The translations under genes were made by a program, and so were the position numbers. Positions 32,840-44,952 of a stretch of DNA of 64,000 nucleotides are shown one piece after another. The DNA is taken from assembly GCA_946699065.1 (NCBI GenBank), contig CAMPDV010001717.1, forward strand, positions 1-64,000, in the 5' to 3' direction. How positions within the stretch are numbered: position 1 is the stretch's first letter; every line of letters starts with the position of its first letter. The stretch comes from Loxodes magnus (Eukaryota > Ciliophora > Karyorelictea > Loxodida > Loxodidae). The notes under the pieces were generated by a model. The model was not told the DNA's origin. It worked only from the letters and a program-made list of their open reading frames with translations, and did not search any database.

Positions 32840-33855
32840 TCAAGCTTCTTGTTGTTCTTTCTCTATCATATATTTTTATTTATTGTCTTAATTAAATTTT
32901 TTTTCTTCTAGAAACTCTTCTAAAAGCTCATCTTGTAGTTTAAACATTTCAATACGCTTTTTTAGTAATTTAGAATGAAAGTTTTTGATTAATTTGTCTA
33001 TTTTAGGAATTTGGTTTTTTGAAAAATGTTGTTTATATAATTTTAGTCATAAAGAATTAATTTCTTCTTGTCTTTTTCTTTAAAAGCTTTATGACTTTCG
33101 AGTTCCTCAATAATATCTGCATAGTATTAGCAATCAAAAATATGATCAGCTTCATCAAAGTCCTAGCCCCATAAGCAAATAATGCTATATCTAACGTTAA
33201 TGTGGCGATTACTAAGTTCTTCTTGAAAATTATTAAAAAAAGTCCTCAGTTTATAGATAGAAATAGTCTCTCTAATATAATGTTTATTATATTTAGTGTA
33301 AGTATTTTCAGGAAATACGCTTTAATTATTTTCTATTTAATCTATAATTTTCTTGCTGTTGTCATAAGTGTATTCTAGAGAGACATTCCATTAACAATTT
33401 ATGTTTTATATTTTATGCTTTATTCCGTGAGTTTATAAAAATCCATATTATTCTAAACATGTGATATGTCAAAATTATACAAATCGATACATTTCTTTAT
33501 ATTTTAATAGTTTGGTAAATTAAATTTAGCGCATTTTTTTAATAAAAAAGCAGTATCTGAGTTAGGATTTTCTTTGCTATATCACATTAATTTTTAATAA
33601 AAGTGCATTAAATTTTGAGTTGCTATTTGTGTAAAAGGAAGCCAGTTTAGGTCAATAAAGCATGACTCATTGAATGTGAATTCTTAAGATCTAAACGCCT
33701 ATCTTGAGATAAGTCTTTACGATTTTGTTATCTTGTTTTTTATTCCTTTAATTCCAGAAATAGTAGCTCACGGAGTAATATCACTTCCATATTCAACTTA
33801 AGGCAAAATAAAAGTTCTAAAAAAAGTTTTGAAGCTGAGAGGGGATACTAGTCCT
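32840..33855 (-). pseudogene. 5'-truncated non-LTR retrotransposon, C-terminal ORF2 part
   Basis: The minus-strand reading matches the C-terminal third of the 38.3-kb ORF2. FRTFILPQVEYGSDITPW aligns with LCRLFTLPKAEYGGDLVPW, FTFNESCFIDLNWLPF with STFNESCYIDLNWLPF, and RETISIYKLRT with REIISIYKLRT. The C-terminal cysteine motif survives as C-L-W-...-DHIFD-C, with the second Cys changed to Trp. The frame ends ...EKEQQEA-TGA at 32840-32842. At least one frameshift occurs. Similarity stops near 33855, so the RT active site is absent. Its 3' end faces the left arm of the inverted repeat as the 38.3-kb element's 3' end faces the right arm. Confidence 0.75.
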
Positions 33856-33899
33856 TATTTAGAAAGTATTGCAGTAGCTTTTTAAATAGCTACTCTGTA

Positions 33900-34650
33900 T
33901 TTGGTAGCTACTGCTGTTCAAATATACATTATTTAAATTCATATAAATAATACAGTAGAAATATTATAATATTTTTATTTTTCGAAAATTGGATAAGATT
34001 TATACTTTATATTTTTAATATTATTTTATACAAATTGCTCATATAATTATTTCACTTTTTCTTAGAATCTAAATTTTTATTTTTATTTACTTTATTTGTT
34101 TATTTTTTAACCCTTTTAATAATAAAATAATAATTATTTATATTTCTTTAAAAAGATAATTTTTTATTAGTTTTTTATTTTAAATAGAATATATAAGCTA
34201 CTATACAATTGCATGGAAAATTTCGATCTAAGATCTTGAAGGAAATGAGTCTTAAAAATTATCATGACTTGAAAGAACTTGAAATCTATTAGGATTATGC
34301 ACTTATTCTTATAAGAGCTTTATCAGCAGAATATCTCCGTTATATTCTAAATTTTACTTAGAAAAAGTATTAGGGTAAAATTTTTCTTTCATTAAATATT
34401 CAAATTTAATCCTTAATCACTAACTTTTTAATTTACTTATTTTTATTATTTTTGGTACTTCTTACTATTTAAGGATACTTTATACAATATTACTTTTATA
34501 AAAATTAATATATTTTAATATTTATTATTATCTTATACATTCAATTATTTTATCTTTTTTGTTTAATGTCAAATTTTGTTTCAATGGATAGGAGAAATAT
34601 ATATCAATATTGAAAAATAATATTTTAAATTGGATTTAATTAAATTTAAA
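33900..34650. other. Gene-free stretch
   Basis: One short plus-strand frame at about 34215-34400 (GKFRSKILKEMSLKNYHDLK) has plausible composition but no motif, clear start or second copy, so it is not called. Confidence 0.35.
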
Positions 34651-34654
34651 TAAG

Positions 34655-34905
34655 TTCGCCTTTTGGCTTTATTGAACCAACATAAGGGTTCAAATTTCTG
34701 TTTTTCTCTATAATACCACTTATAAATACTTTATTTTCCTCAGGGAAGGTTTGGAAGAGCGAGATTAAAATGGAATGATTTAACTCTCAAAGCGGAAAGC
34801 TTCTAAACAGTATTGCCGTTCAGTATTAACTGCGCACCTTTACTTGCTCAAATGCGAACTACCAGTGTCGACAGTCAATTTCCAGCTGGCCTCCATTTTT
34901 TAATT
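34655..34905. mobile_element. GC-rich SINE-like island, single copy here
   Basis: About 250 bp with much higher G+C than its flanks and sharp borders, ending CTGGCCTCCATTTTTT. It contains GGGTTCAAAT, which resembles a tRNA-type B box, but no cloverleaf can be folded convincingly. No open frame. Probably a SINE of a family not repeated elsewhere in this window. Confidence 0.4.
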
Positions 34906-35227
34906 TAAATTAAAGAATATTAGATTATATTTAATCTTTAAATGAATTAAATACTCTAATTTATTTTAAAATACTAAAAATGTTTAAATTAAAAAATTTA
35001 AATACAAGAATTGATGCTAATTTGTTTCAAGATAAAAAAGAACAAAAGTTATTAACAACAATTGATTAAACATTTAAGATTTATAAAATTTACCATTAAA
35101 AAAAGAATATAAATAAAAATAATAGTTAAGCTTATTATAAATTATGCATTATAACTAGAAAGTTATAAAAATAAAAACAATAAATCAACATTTTAACTGA
35201 AAATTTCAGCTTAATTTTATTATAAAA
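34906..35227. other. AT-rich gene-free stretch
   Basis: Upstream of Kelch-like copy A7; ends in the TTATAAAAATGG leader. Nothing else seen. Confidence 0.4.
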
Positions 35228-36180
35228 ATGGATCAAGAAATTTAAAAATCCAGTCAATAGCATAATATAGTAAAAATCATTTTTCTTAGGAAAATTATTT
35301 GAGAAAATTATAAAAATTGAAATTATAGCTTCTAAAAAATAGGTTTAGGAAATGTAAAATACGAAATATGCCCTAACTATGTTTATGATAACGATAAAGT
35401 CTATAAGACTTTTCTTATAATTCTTGTATCCTATTTGAGTATAACATAAAATAATAAAGAGTAGATAAATCCTAAAAGGAAATAGAATCTTTTAGTTCAA
35501 ATTAGAAACGAGCTTTACAATTAAATGAAAACAATTTGATTCTTTCTGGTGGAGATTTCTTAAAAAGACTAACCTTTTACAATTTAGATAAATGTGATAA
35601 AGTGAAATTAAATTTTAAAGGGGAATGCATGGAGTTGCTTTTAACAAAGAATAAATGTTTTTTCTTAGTGGATTCTATTCTAATTCATGTAAATTGCTTA
35701 ATCTAAAATAAGGATAAAATATAATCTAAATTTAAGATATGGTCTAAAATAATGAAATATTATGAGGATTTGGAGTAAATATAAAATTACCTTATATTTA
35801 TATTTTTGGAGGTGATCACTCTTAGTAAAATTACCTTAATAAAATAAGAAGATTTCAAATAAAAAGTAACCAATGAAAAGAAATAAACGATTATTTACCT
35901 GTTAAAAATACTACTATATCTTCTGGTTTACCTAGTAGACAATTTATATTAATTTATAACAACTGTAATAAAATTTTGAAAACTTAAATATTTGATTTAT
36001 ATAAAGAAAAATGTTATTAACATGGTAATGCTTTTATAGGAAATGATTTATGTTTAGTAGCAAATCCTCTAAATTAATAAAATGTTGTATATCAGTTTAA
36101 TCATACTTGTGATCTTTTTATTTACGAAGTTATAAAAGAAATGTAGTCGAAAGAATTTATTTCATTAGAAAAATGTCAAA
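35228..36180 (+). pseudogene. Kelch-like family A copy A7, frameshifted
   Basis: Starts MDQEIQKSSQQHNIVKIIFL and keeps LGNVKYEICPNYVYD. An in-frame TGA replaces the usual Leu-Arg near codon 24. A base is lost near 35415-35420 (CTTATAAT where others have CTTTATAAT). Later blades are recognisable (LPYIYIFGG; the TGA-coded Trp in the NQ-W-KEI tract). The terminal TGA is not conserved. Lies between the two LINE copies in the centre of the inverted repeat. Confidence 0.8.
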
Positions 36181-36525
36181 ATTTTATATTAAATTTAAAT
36201 AAAAAACTAAATCCTTATATACATCTTTAAATTATCTAAATAATAACTTATACTATATTATCTTAGATAGTTAGAATTCAAAAGATATACCTTCAAATCC
36301 TAATTAAAATTCAAATAAAAATACCCTTTTATGGTAGTCAAAAATAACATAAACTTAAGATTAATTTTTGAATAATACTAATTAACAATTCTATTAAATT
36401 TCAAATAACTAAATTAATCAGAAATAAAATAATATTACTAATCCTGATAATTCAAATAATCATTATTTACCTAATCTTCAGAGTAAACAACCTTAAAATT
36501 AAACTGCTGATTTAAGAAATGTAAT

Positions 36526-38394
36526 ATGAAATCAAATAATTAATTAGTCTAATGAGAACTTATTTACTTAGAAATAAAAGAACTTAAACATAATATATAA
36601 AGACTTATAGATAAGAACCAATAATTAAATGAAATGCTAATTAATATAAAAGCAAAATATGAACGAGATATTGAAACATTAATAAGTAACTAAGAAATAT
36701 CCAAAATATATTATAAAACTTATATAAATAAAATTTATTAGAAATATAAACAATTATAGAGCAATTTTTAGTCAATCAAATCTGATATATAACAATATCA
36801 CAAAAAAATGCTATCAAAATAACTAGTTCATAAATTTACTTAAACAAACTTCTCCACTTATTACAGTAACTAAATAGTTTAAACAGATGAAATAATTAAT
36901 ATAGTTCAAGAAATTTAGATATAATAGAAAAACTATGAGAATTAAGTCAATTCAAAAGATTAAATATAATCTAATTAAGAGATTCAAATTGAAGCCAATG
37001 CTAATTAAAGCTTTACTTAAGCTTAAATGATAGGAGCAAATAATTCACTATGCCAAAACTTTAATAAAATTAGAAATTTTACTTAGATTGAAATAGATAA
37101 CTTTCTAAATAAAATTTAGCTAGGATATCAATAGACTATATTAGAATAGAACTAATATTTACTTCAACAAATTACCTAATAAAAAATAATAACCGAAATT
37201 TAACTCCAAGAGTTATATTTTTAATATTAAAAATTATAAAACTAAAATAAGTAATTTATAGATTAAGAATAGAAAGCTTAAATGGAAATTTTAACTTTTA
37301 AAATCGAATTAGATAAGTAAAGATAATAAAACTATGAAATAAATATAGCTTTTCAAAGTTAAATTCTATTAAAAAATAAGGAAATTCAAATGTATAAAGA
37401 ATTATTTTAGAAGAAGTAATTTGTAAATGCATAAACTTAGACATTATATGGAAATATTTAAACAAAGGATAGTATTATCTAAACAGATAATATAAATAAA
37501 TAATAAACAGCTTTTTTGTGTCAAAAATTTACTCAAACAAATATAATCAAGCAAGACAAGTTAATGTAAACTTAAAATAATTAATAGGAAGCATAAACTA
37601 ATACTATTATAACATAACATAATAACTAATACTGTCAAATAAAATTGCCAGATGAAGATTTTGTTTTACTATAGCATTAATATCACTAACTCAACTTAAA
37701 ATTCATTTAAAGTACCCAAAATATGTAGACACTTGAGATAAAAATAGAAGAGTTTTAAAAACTTAATTAAAATTTGAAAACAGATATATTTAATTATTCT
37801 ACTAAAAGATTAAAAAAAGATTAATAAAACTAAACAGATTCGATCGATGCTATTTATCAGAATTAAACCTTATCTTCCAATATTAATCTTAATATTCTTA
37901 AAAGGAAACATGAAGAAGAAGATAAAACAATTCCGCCAGCAAAACGTATGAGTAAACATAATAATAAAAAAGAGTGTGATTAAATAATATGTTATTTCAA
38001 TCTGACTAGTCTATAACTTTAAAAGTTTATTAAATCCGAAACTTGAAGACGTCCATAGCACGAAATGTAAAATATATAAGAAAGATATGTCACAGTTACT
38101 TAAGATTTAGAATAAGGTACATGTGATAGTGTGAAAAGTAAAATTGACATAGATAGAAAGCTACTTAAAAAATATACGACGTAAGTAATATATATTTTGA
38201 TACAATATTTTCATTAACATCCTGAGTATGGAAAAAGATTAGTACATATTTAGATTAACCAATAAGGATAGAAAAGCATTTGCATTTACGAAAGTGGTCT
38301 ACCTGCAGGTTCGGAAAAAATTAGAAAGGACTAATAAATTTAAAAATAAAGATGGGACATATAAATATTAATGGAATAGCGAGCAAGTGCTTGA
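36526..38394 (+). CDS. LINE ORF1: Gln/Asn-rich coiled-coil protein with basic segment
   Basis: An open frame of 622 codons, TGA being read as Trp at 36553 and near 38047. Gln and Asn are extremely frequent because TAA/TAG are Gln. Long heptad-like runs (IKELKHNIQRLIDKNQQLNE; LQELYFQYQKLQNQNKQFID) predict coiled coils. Around residue 460 is LKRKHEEEDKTIPPAKRMSK, a bipartite nuclear-localisation-like signal, followed by a globular stretch. No zinc knuckle is visible, unlike the other ORF1 proteins here. It ends at TGA 38392-38394, overlapping ORF2 by 43 nt in another frame. Presumed RNA-binding ribonucleoprotein component. The start ATG is a choice; upstream sequence has several TGA codons. Confidence 0.65.
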
Positions 38395-41300
38395 ATATTG
38401 AAGAATTTATCAGAGATAACAGTATAGATATTTTATCAATAAACGAAACCTGATAAAAAGATGACTTTCCTCCAATATTGATAAATGGATTTAAAACATA
38501 TTTTAAGAACTCAGGAAAAGGAGGAGGTGTATGCTTAATTGTAGGAGAAGAATTTAATAGTACAGAAATACATATATAAGTTGAAAAAGAAATAAATAGA
38601 TTCATAACAATTAAACTGGATAATATTTTAATCACGTCTTGTTACATGCCTGATAGTGGAAAAAGTTAAGATGTTAAAGATTTAGCTTATGAACAACTAA
38701 ATACATTGCTGAATTTATATAATGATAATCCACATATACTAATGGGAGATTTCAATGCTCTTTTATAAGATTTCGGTGATAATCCTGAAAATGCTTATGA
38801 TAATAACATTAGACTATAAGAATTCTTACTATAAAACGATCTTGAGATAGTGAATGATAGCAACATTAATACATGTATTCACAAAGGAACAGGAAAAACG
38901 TATTGTAATGATTATATCATTATAAACAACCATTTGAACGTTAATTAGTTTGCAAATTTCACTGCTCATAATAATAGTTTATTTTCTGATCATATTCCAA
39001 TCACTGTCGACTTTATCAATAATTCTATAGTATATTGGGAAAAGATAACTCATAAAATAAATAGATTATAAGATGCAATAGATAGGCAAAAATATTAAGA
39101 ATCTTTCCTACAAACTTATCTAGAATTCTTTTAAATAGATTAAGATAATCTTGAAGATTAATATGAATGCATCAAAAGTAATATTTAAGACAATGCTGAT
39201 CAAACATTAGGCTCGTTTATTCCAGACTCAAATTATAACAAACTTCCTCGAGCTCTCACAAAGAAATATATAGAGGCAAAAAGAGCTAACTCAGAATATA
39301 AGGAAGCTCACGTAAAATTTGGAAGAATAAACTAGTAAGTAACTAATCTTCATGAGGAAGCAAAACGACTTTGGAAAGACTTCAAGCATAATCTATGAAA
39401 ATTTAAAAAGAACAAAGCAAAAAAGAAATTTCTACTTCTTAATGGAAATTCTAAGGAAATTTTTTCACAAGCTAAGAAAATTCTAAATCCTTTGAAGAGA
39501 AATACTATGAACTTTAATTAAGAAATCAAAAATAAATTCGTTGAATCATGGGAAAATTGTGTTTTTAACAAGCATTCTAATCTAACTCAAGAATAGATAA
39601 ATCTTAGTAATTAAAAAATAGATAAAATATACGATAATATTTAAGAAATTAAAGATTATCCACTTATTTGTAAGGATTTGATCTTTTTACCATAAAAGAA
39701 ATATAAGAAATTATAAAAGAAAATCCGAATGGAAAAGCAGCTGGTCCAGATGGAATAAAAGGCGAACTTCTGAAATATGGTGGATAATATTTATTAATAA
39801 TTCTTCATTCTTTTCTGAATAATATGCTAAGACTTGGAAGAATCCCTTAGGAATTAAATATATCGGTGATAATTCCAATATTTAAAAAAGGAAATAAAGA
39901 TGATTGGAAAAACTGACTACCTATTTCTCTTATTAATACTATTCTAAAACTATATGATAAAGCTTTAACAAAAAGAATATACAATCTGATTTATTAGAGA
40001 AATTTGATTCATCCTTCATAAATGGGATTTATGAAAAACAGATAAACAACTTAATAAATTTGAATAATATAACAAATAATTGATAACTATCGGAAATGTG
40101 CTAAAGGTAAGACTAAATTGATAGCAACACTGATAGACGTTGAAAAAATGTTGACTCAATAGAAAGAAGACTCTTGTTTGATTAACTTAAGAGAGTTAAA
40201 CTACCACTTGGAATAATAATAGCATTAGAATCGTTTTATAAAAACCTAAATTCTTCATTTATCATGATGGTAAGAACACCAGAACTTTATAATTCAACAA
40301 TGGAGTTATGTAAGGAAGTTCTCATGGACCAGTTTTAGCATTATTGTATTATGACATAGTAATTAGATATCTGGAAAGTAAAAGTAACTAATTGGGATTT
40401 AAATGCCAGGATTCAAGTATTAGCTTCGCTTGTAGAGGATGGGTAGATGATCTTATTCTTCTTTCCAAATCTGCAAAGTAGATGTAGAATTTAATAAATG
40501 AATCAAATAAAGTTTTTGCATGAACACATTTAAAGATTAATGTTACCAAATCCGAATGCATCTAATTTCTAAAGAAGAATCAGAAATAATAAATTTTAAA
40601 TTTATAATTAGGAAATTAACCAATTACTTAAAAAGAACAAGTAACATATTTAGGAATTATTCTACATTAGAAGAAGAACTTAAATCCCCATTGCAAAGAA
40701 GTTGCATTTAAATATATAGCTGCAGTGAAGAAAGCTGTTTTTTAACTGATGAGATATAAGAATGTAACTCCTTGACATTTTAAAGCTTTATGTAGACTTT
40801 TTACATTACCTAAAGCAGAATATGGAGGAGACTTAGTACCATGAAGTATTCAAAAAGGAGTAACTGGAGTTCTGAACAGAATAGAATCAAGCATGAGATT
40901 AATTTCAAGAAAAGCTTTTTAAGTAGCAACTTCAACATTTAATGAATCATGTTATATAGACCTGAATTGATTACCCTTTAAGCACATTATGGCTATAAAA
41001 TTCTTCAGATTCTACCATAAAATTAAATAAGAAAGTACTGATTTTCCAAGATCAACAATAGGCTCTCTTTTCATTAATATATGGAAAAAAGGATTTCAAT
41101 ACTACGATTAAGTGTAGCAATTATCAGACCTTTATAATATCGATCTGCAGAATTAATAGAATAATACCAATCTTAAAATTTTTACTAAACATGTAAGAGA
41201 AAAAATACAACAATATTTCTACAAAGTAGCTACTAAAAAATTTATGAGGATGAAAACAGCTAAAGTATATACTGAATAATTTGGTAATCTTTAACAATTT

Positions 41301-41729
41301 CCACAAATTACTTATACTAAATTAAACAAATAGTACAGACGAGAAATTATCAGTATATATAAACTTAGAACCTAAACTTATAATTTCCGTAAGGATCTTT
41401 AAGATCGTCATTACCCCATTGATAATCCCTTTTGTATGTGTGGAGAGTATGAAACTTTCGAGCATATCTTTAAATGTGTGTACTATTCTAATATAATGAA
41501 TTGATTATCGGAAAAAATCGGAAATTATGACTTAAGGCGCCTTATACTATACGATCAAGAATATCTAAACTCATTTTCAAGGTCTAAATTGGAGTATTTA
41601 GACTTATAGATCAAAATATTTCATAAGAAGCTAATGACAAGGAGACTTGAGATTCTAGAAATGGAGAAAGTAAAAAAAGAAGAAGCTAAAGATGAATAGA
41701 AAGAAGAACTAATTGAAGAAAAATAATGA
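38352..41729 (+). pseudogene. LINE ORF2: APE endonuclease + reverse transcriptase, three frameshifts
   Basis: Residues 1-230 are an APE-type endonuclease: INING, INETW (Trp as TGA 38451-38453), GKGGG, LMGDFNAL, CNDYIII and FSDHIPI. The reverse transcriptase follows: NPNGKAAGPDGI, ISVIIPIFKKG, NW-LPISLINT (Trp TGA), HPSQMGF, NGVMQGSSHGPVLALLYYD, and the active-site strand FACRGWVDDLILL. VDD stands where YADD/FADD is usual. The C-terminus has C-M-C-GEYETFE-H-IFK-C, the CCHC motif of many LINEs. Frameshifts lie near 39680 (T run), 40150 and 40310. It cuts target DNA and copies element RNA in the family; this copy is inactive unless the shifts are errors. Stop TGA 41727-41729. Confidence 0.85.
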
Positions 41730-41939
41730 GATGTAAACAAGATTAAAAAACAATTTAAAAACATTTACTAACGTCTATAATTGAAAGAAGCAATTCTTGC
41801 AATTAAAGACATCAAAAAAATCTTTTAGTTTAAATTTAATTTAATAAAGTTTTTTAAAATGAAAATTACAAAAAATAGTAAATATTTAAATTTTAATTCC
41901 TATAACTAAGACTAGAAAAATAAATTAAGATTTTTCAAA

Positions 41940-43780
41940 ATCTAATTAAATTCACTTCACAATTAAAAAATTATTATTTAAAATAGAAAATAACAATAAA
42001 ATAATATTTCTTTTTAAAAAATAAATTTAAATTAATTATTTTATTTAAATTAAAAAAGTAAAAAGAATTTAATCAATAAATATTCTAGAGTTCATTAAAA
42101 ATCTTTTTAAAATTTTGAGGTAAATAATTATAAATAATTTTGTACGCAAAGACTAAAATAGGATATAAATTTACATTTTAATTTTATAATTAACCAGTGT
42201 CTTTTAATTAAAATTTAAATAATTATATATTTTTAAATTGCTAAATAATAATATTTTAAACTAATATATTTGGGTAAAATAAAAATTAAATCTATTGAAA
42301 AATTAACCAAATAAATCTTAAAGATAAATTTATTTTAGACTTAAATGAAAAAAAGTTAAAATATATTTTTATAATTTCATTTTTTCTTATAAAATATTAT
42401 TTTAATTTAAAATTTTTGTGTATAATTTTTTATATTTTTTATTTTACACTATAATTAAAAATTCATTATATTTTATAATTATTAAAAAGTAAGTTAAATT
42501 ATAAATTTTTTCAAACAGCATAATTGTATATTGAAATAAAAGTTGCTATTTAATATTTATAGCTATTTTAATTTACTGAATATTTTTCTTAATTTATTCT
42601 TTTTTTTTTAATATTTAAAGAATATTTTCTTATTTCTCCAGACTCTTTATTAATATTTTTTTATTTAATATGAACTTTTTTTCTTATTTTTGATATTCTT
42701 GCTTCTATATAAATAACAATAAATTTATTTAAATAAATTTTCTTATACACTAAAATAAGTCTTTACTTTTTAAATTCTTCTGCTATATTTTAAATTTTAA
42801 TTAAAATAATATATAATTTATGTTAGAGAATCTTAATGTAAATTTATAAGTTATAATTTATAGGTTTTATTTTTTAATTTAATACTACTTAAATCTAAAA
42901 GATAGATTAGATAAAAAATAGTAAAAAAATATAATTAAAAAAATTTATAAAATATTTAAATTATCAAAAATGATTAAAATTTATTTTAGATATTTTATTT
43001 ATTTTTGAATCTGTCAAATAACTATAAATTTTAAATAATTAAAAAAATTAATAAAATATCTTTTAAACTTAAAAAATTTTATTTTACATAACATTCCTTT
43101 TCAGTTTCAATAAAAATGATTTTCATAAAATAATAAATGAAGAAATATAAACTCTAAAATTTATTTTTAGATAAAATATTTATTATTTATTTTATTCTTT
43201 TTATATTATTTCTATTCTCATTATTTTTGTTTTTATTCAATAAATTGCCTAATTAATATAAAATATTTTTTTAATTATTTTAAAGATATTTAGCTTTCAT
43301 TTAGTTTAAAAATTTTAATCAAATAATTATCTATTTTTAAATAGTTAAGATTTTTTATATCTTTATACTTTAATTAATATTTCAAATAAAAATTTTTAAT
43401 TTATTGAAATCTTTTTAAATTTAAATAAAAAAACAAATTATTTAAAATTGATTAATAGACTTATTTTTAAAATTAATAAAAAGGGAAAAACAAGTAGATT
43501 TATATATACTTACTTACTTTCTTTCTTTTTATTTATTTACTTAAATAATGGTTTTATTGCAAATAAATTTAATTTCTAATATTATATACATTTATTCTAA
43601 TTGCTAAATATTGTTTGTTATTTATAAAATAGATTTACTTTAATACTTTATTTTCAATTAATTAGCTTAAAATTTTATATAGAAAAAAATTAAATAAAGC
43701 TTAAATTTTATGCTTTCTTATTTTAATCTTAATATTTTTCTTTAATATTTTAATCTTAAATTTATCGATTTTTAGGATTA
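41940..43780. other. Gene-free inner part of right arm
   Basis: Counterpart of 31100-32555. Only A/T-rich repeat-arm sequence; no gene recognised. Confidence 0.45.
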
Positions 43781-43785
43781 TTTTA

Positions 43786-43815
43786 TTTAGCAAAGTTAAA
43801 TTATTTTAAATTTAA
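43786..43815. repeat. Diverged target-site duplication, copy 1 (about 30 bp)
   Basis: TTAGCAAAGTTAAATTATTT and onward, matching 44599-44628 (TTAGCGAAGTTAATTTATTT) with several mismatches. The left arm has this sequence only once, near 31070-31110. Confidence 0.6.
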
Positions 43816-43837
43816 TATTAAAAGTGTTGATGGCGTC

Positions 43838-44392
43838 TAACCGATCGCCACTTGTACCAGATCTAATTTTTCTTTTTTTATTTATTTATTATTATAATCC
43901 TTTCTTCCAAGATTTCTCCCTGATTTTTCTAAATTCGTTACAATTCTTCCAAAGATTTTATTTACTTTTACAGTAGTAGCATAGTTTATAAATCTTGAGT
44001 TTTGGTTCAGTTATTTTTTTGATAAGGATTCTTCTCAATCTCCATTTTATCGGAATTTACCTACTCTAATGGGATTTGCTAGCTTCTCTGATTTTACAAG
44101 ATGCTTTCAATCTGCTGACTCTAATCTTGTATCCTTTCTACTTAGGAGTTAGACTGGCTAAGCTGCTCTTGTTGATTCTTCCATAGGGCATCAATCTTTC
44201 TTTCCTAGTTAGTCTTCTGAGGTTTAAAGTATCATGCAATCCATGTTGGATCTGCTGTGATAGCTTCTAATTCTCCTTCCTGAGCTTTCTGACCTCTTTC
44301 TAGAGGTTTAGGACCACTTTAATGAGCTGCTCCATGCTCATCTAGCAAGAAGGATTTACATCAGAAACTTCCTGGTGAAGGGCAGACTTCAT
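43838..44392 (-). pseudogene. ORF1-type retroelement protein, frameshifted, knuckle His lost
   Basis: From ATG 44392: MKSALHQEVSDVNPSC, then MEQLIKVVLNLQKEVRKLRK, the coiled coil. It shifts frame at least twice relative to the 13.46-kb copy (first near the KERLM/REIDSLW point). The knuckle reads C-YY-C-KSKQ-N-LWKN-C: CX2CX4NX4C, with His replaced by Asn. About 150 nt present in the 13.46-kb copy are deleted before the final GDRLDAI-like segment. The frame upstream of ATG 44392 is also open. Not functional. Confidence 0.6.
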
Positions 44393-44489
44393 CTGCTTCT
44401 TTGTCTACTCCTCCGACGTTAAAATTTCAGAATTTGTCGCTTTTTTAGGCTGTTTCCGTTCTTCTTGTTATATTTCAGGCTATTAAGTA

Positions 44490-44598
44490 GAAAAAGTTTA
44501 GGGTTAGGTGTAAGAAGACTGATAAGAAGTGGTTTCTGGATTTATCTCCTTCTTCGTAGAGGAGTTATAAACTCCCTTTTTGAAACCGTCAATCATTT
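44490..44598 (-). promoter_or_regulatory. Conserved 5' leader of the ORF1-only element
   Basis: In + orientation AGGGTTAGG...GATAAGAAGTGGTTTCTGG...TTCTTCGTAGAGGAG. It resembles 20870-21015 at the same relative place upstream of another ORF1. Likely 5' untranslated leader or promoter; the element starts at 44598 by the target duplication. Confidence 0.4.
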
Positions 44599-44628
44599 TT
44601 AGCGAAGTTAATTTATTTAAAATTAAAT
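44599..44628. repeat. Diverged target-site duplication, copy 2 (about 30 bp)
   Basis: Partner of 43786-43815. Confidence 0.6.
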
Positions 44629-44952
44629 TAATTTAATGATAATTTTTGCCTACATTTGTTTAAAAATTTAATGCTTTAAGTTTTAAATAGTTTAAAAATA
44701 ATTTAATTAATTTTTATAGACTTAATTATGTTAATCACTAAATTTGATAGTTTATTTTTGGTAATTAAACATTTTAATATTCCTTAATAATTTAAATACA
44801 AATGTGCTTGGATTAATTTAACCTAAATAGTAATATTTTATTATGCTTTAAATATTAATTTTTATTATTAATTAATTAATTTTATTATTTAAAATATTAT
44901 TTTATAACTAACATAATTTTTAAGTTTAAATATTAATATAAGTTTTACTTCA

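Larger units (their letters stand above)
36190..41845 (+). mobile_element. Non-LTR (LINE-type) retrotransposon, nearly full length
   Basis: Two overlapping frames (ORF1 36526-38394, ORF2 38352-41729) and a 3' untranslated part ending near 41845. That end is shared with the truncated copy at 57531-57775, down to the final TTTAGTTTAAATTTAATTTA. The 5' end is uncertain, somewhere between the end of A7 and 36526. There are no long terminal repeats. The APE endonuclease, RT and C-terminal CCHC layout is that of the L1/Tx1-like or related ciliate LINE lineages. Confidence 0.8.
43816..44598 (-). mobile_element. ORF1-only retroelement (about 783 bp)
   Basis: Bounded by the diverged 30-bp duplication. 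On the minus strand it has a leader (44598-44400), an ORF1-type frame and a short 3' part ending CGCCATCAACACTTTTAATA. There is no room for a reverse transcriptase, so the unit that moved was ORF1-only, as in HAL1-type half-LINEs. It must have used another element's enzyme. Confidence 0.7.

Noticed and set aside
34680-34720. tRNA gene suggested by GGGTTCAAAT
   Set aside because: No acceptor, D or anticodon arm can be paired around it.
38321-38635. 104-aa minus-strand frame
   Set aside because: Antisense shadow of the LINE endonuclease domain, which is supported by motifs on the plus strand.
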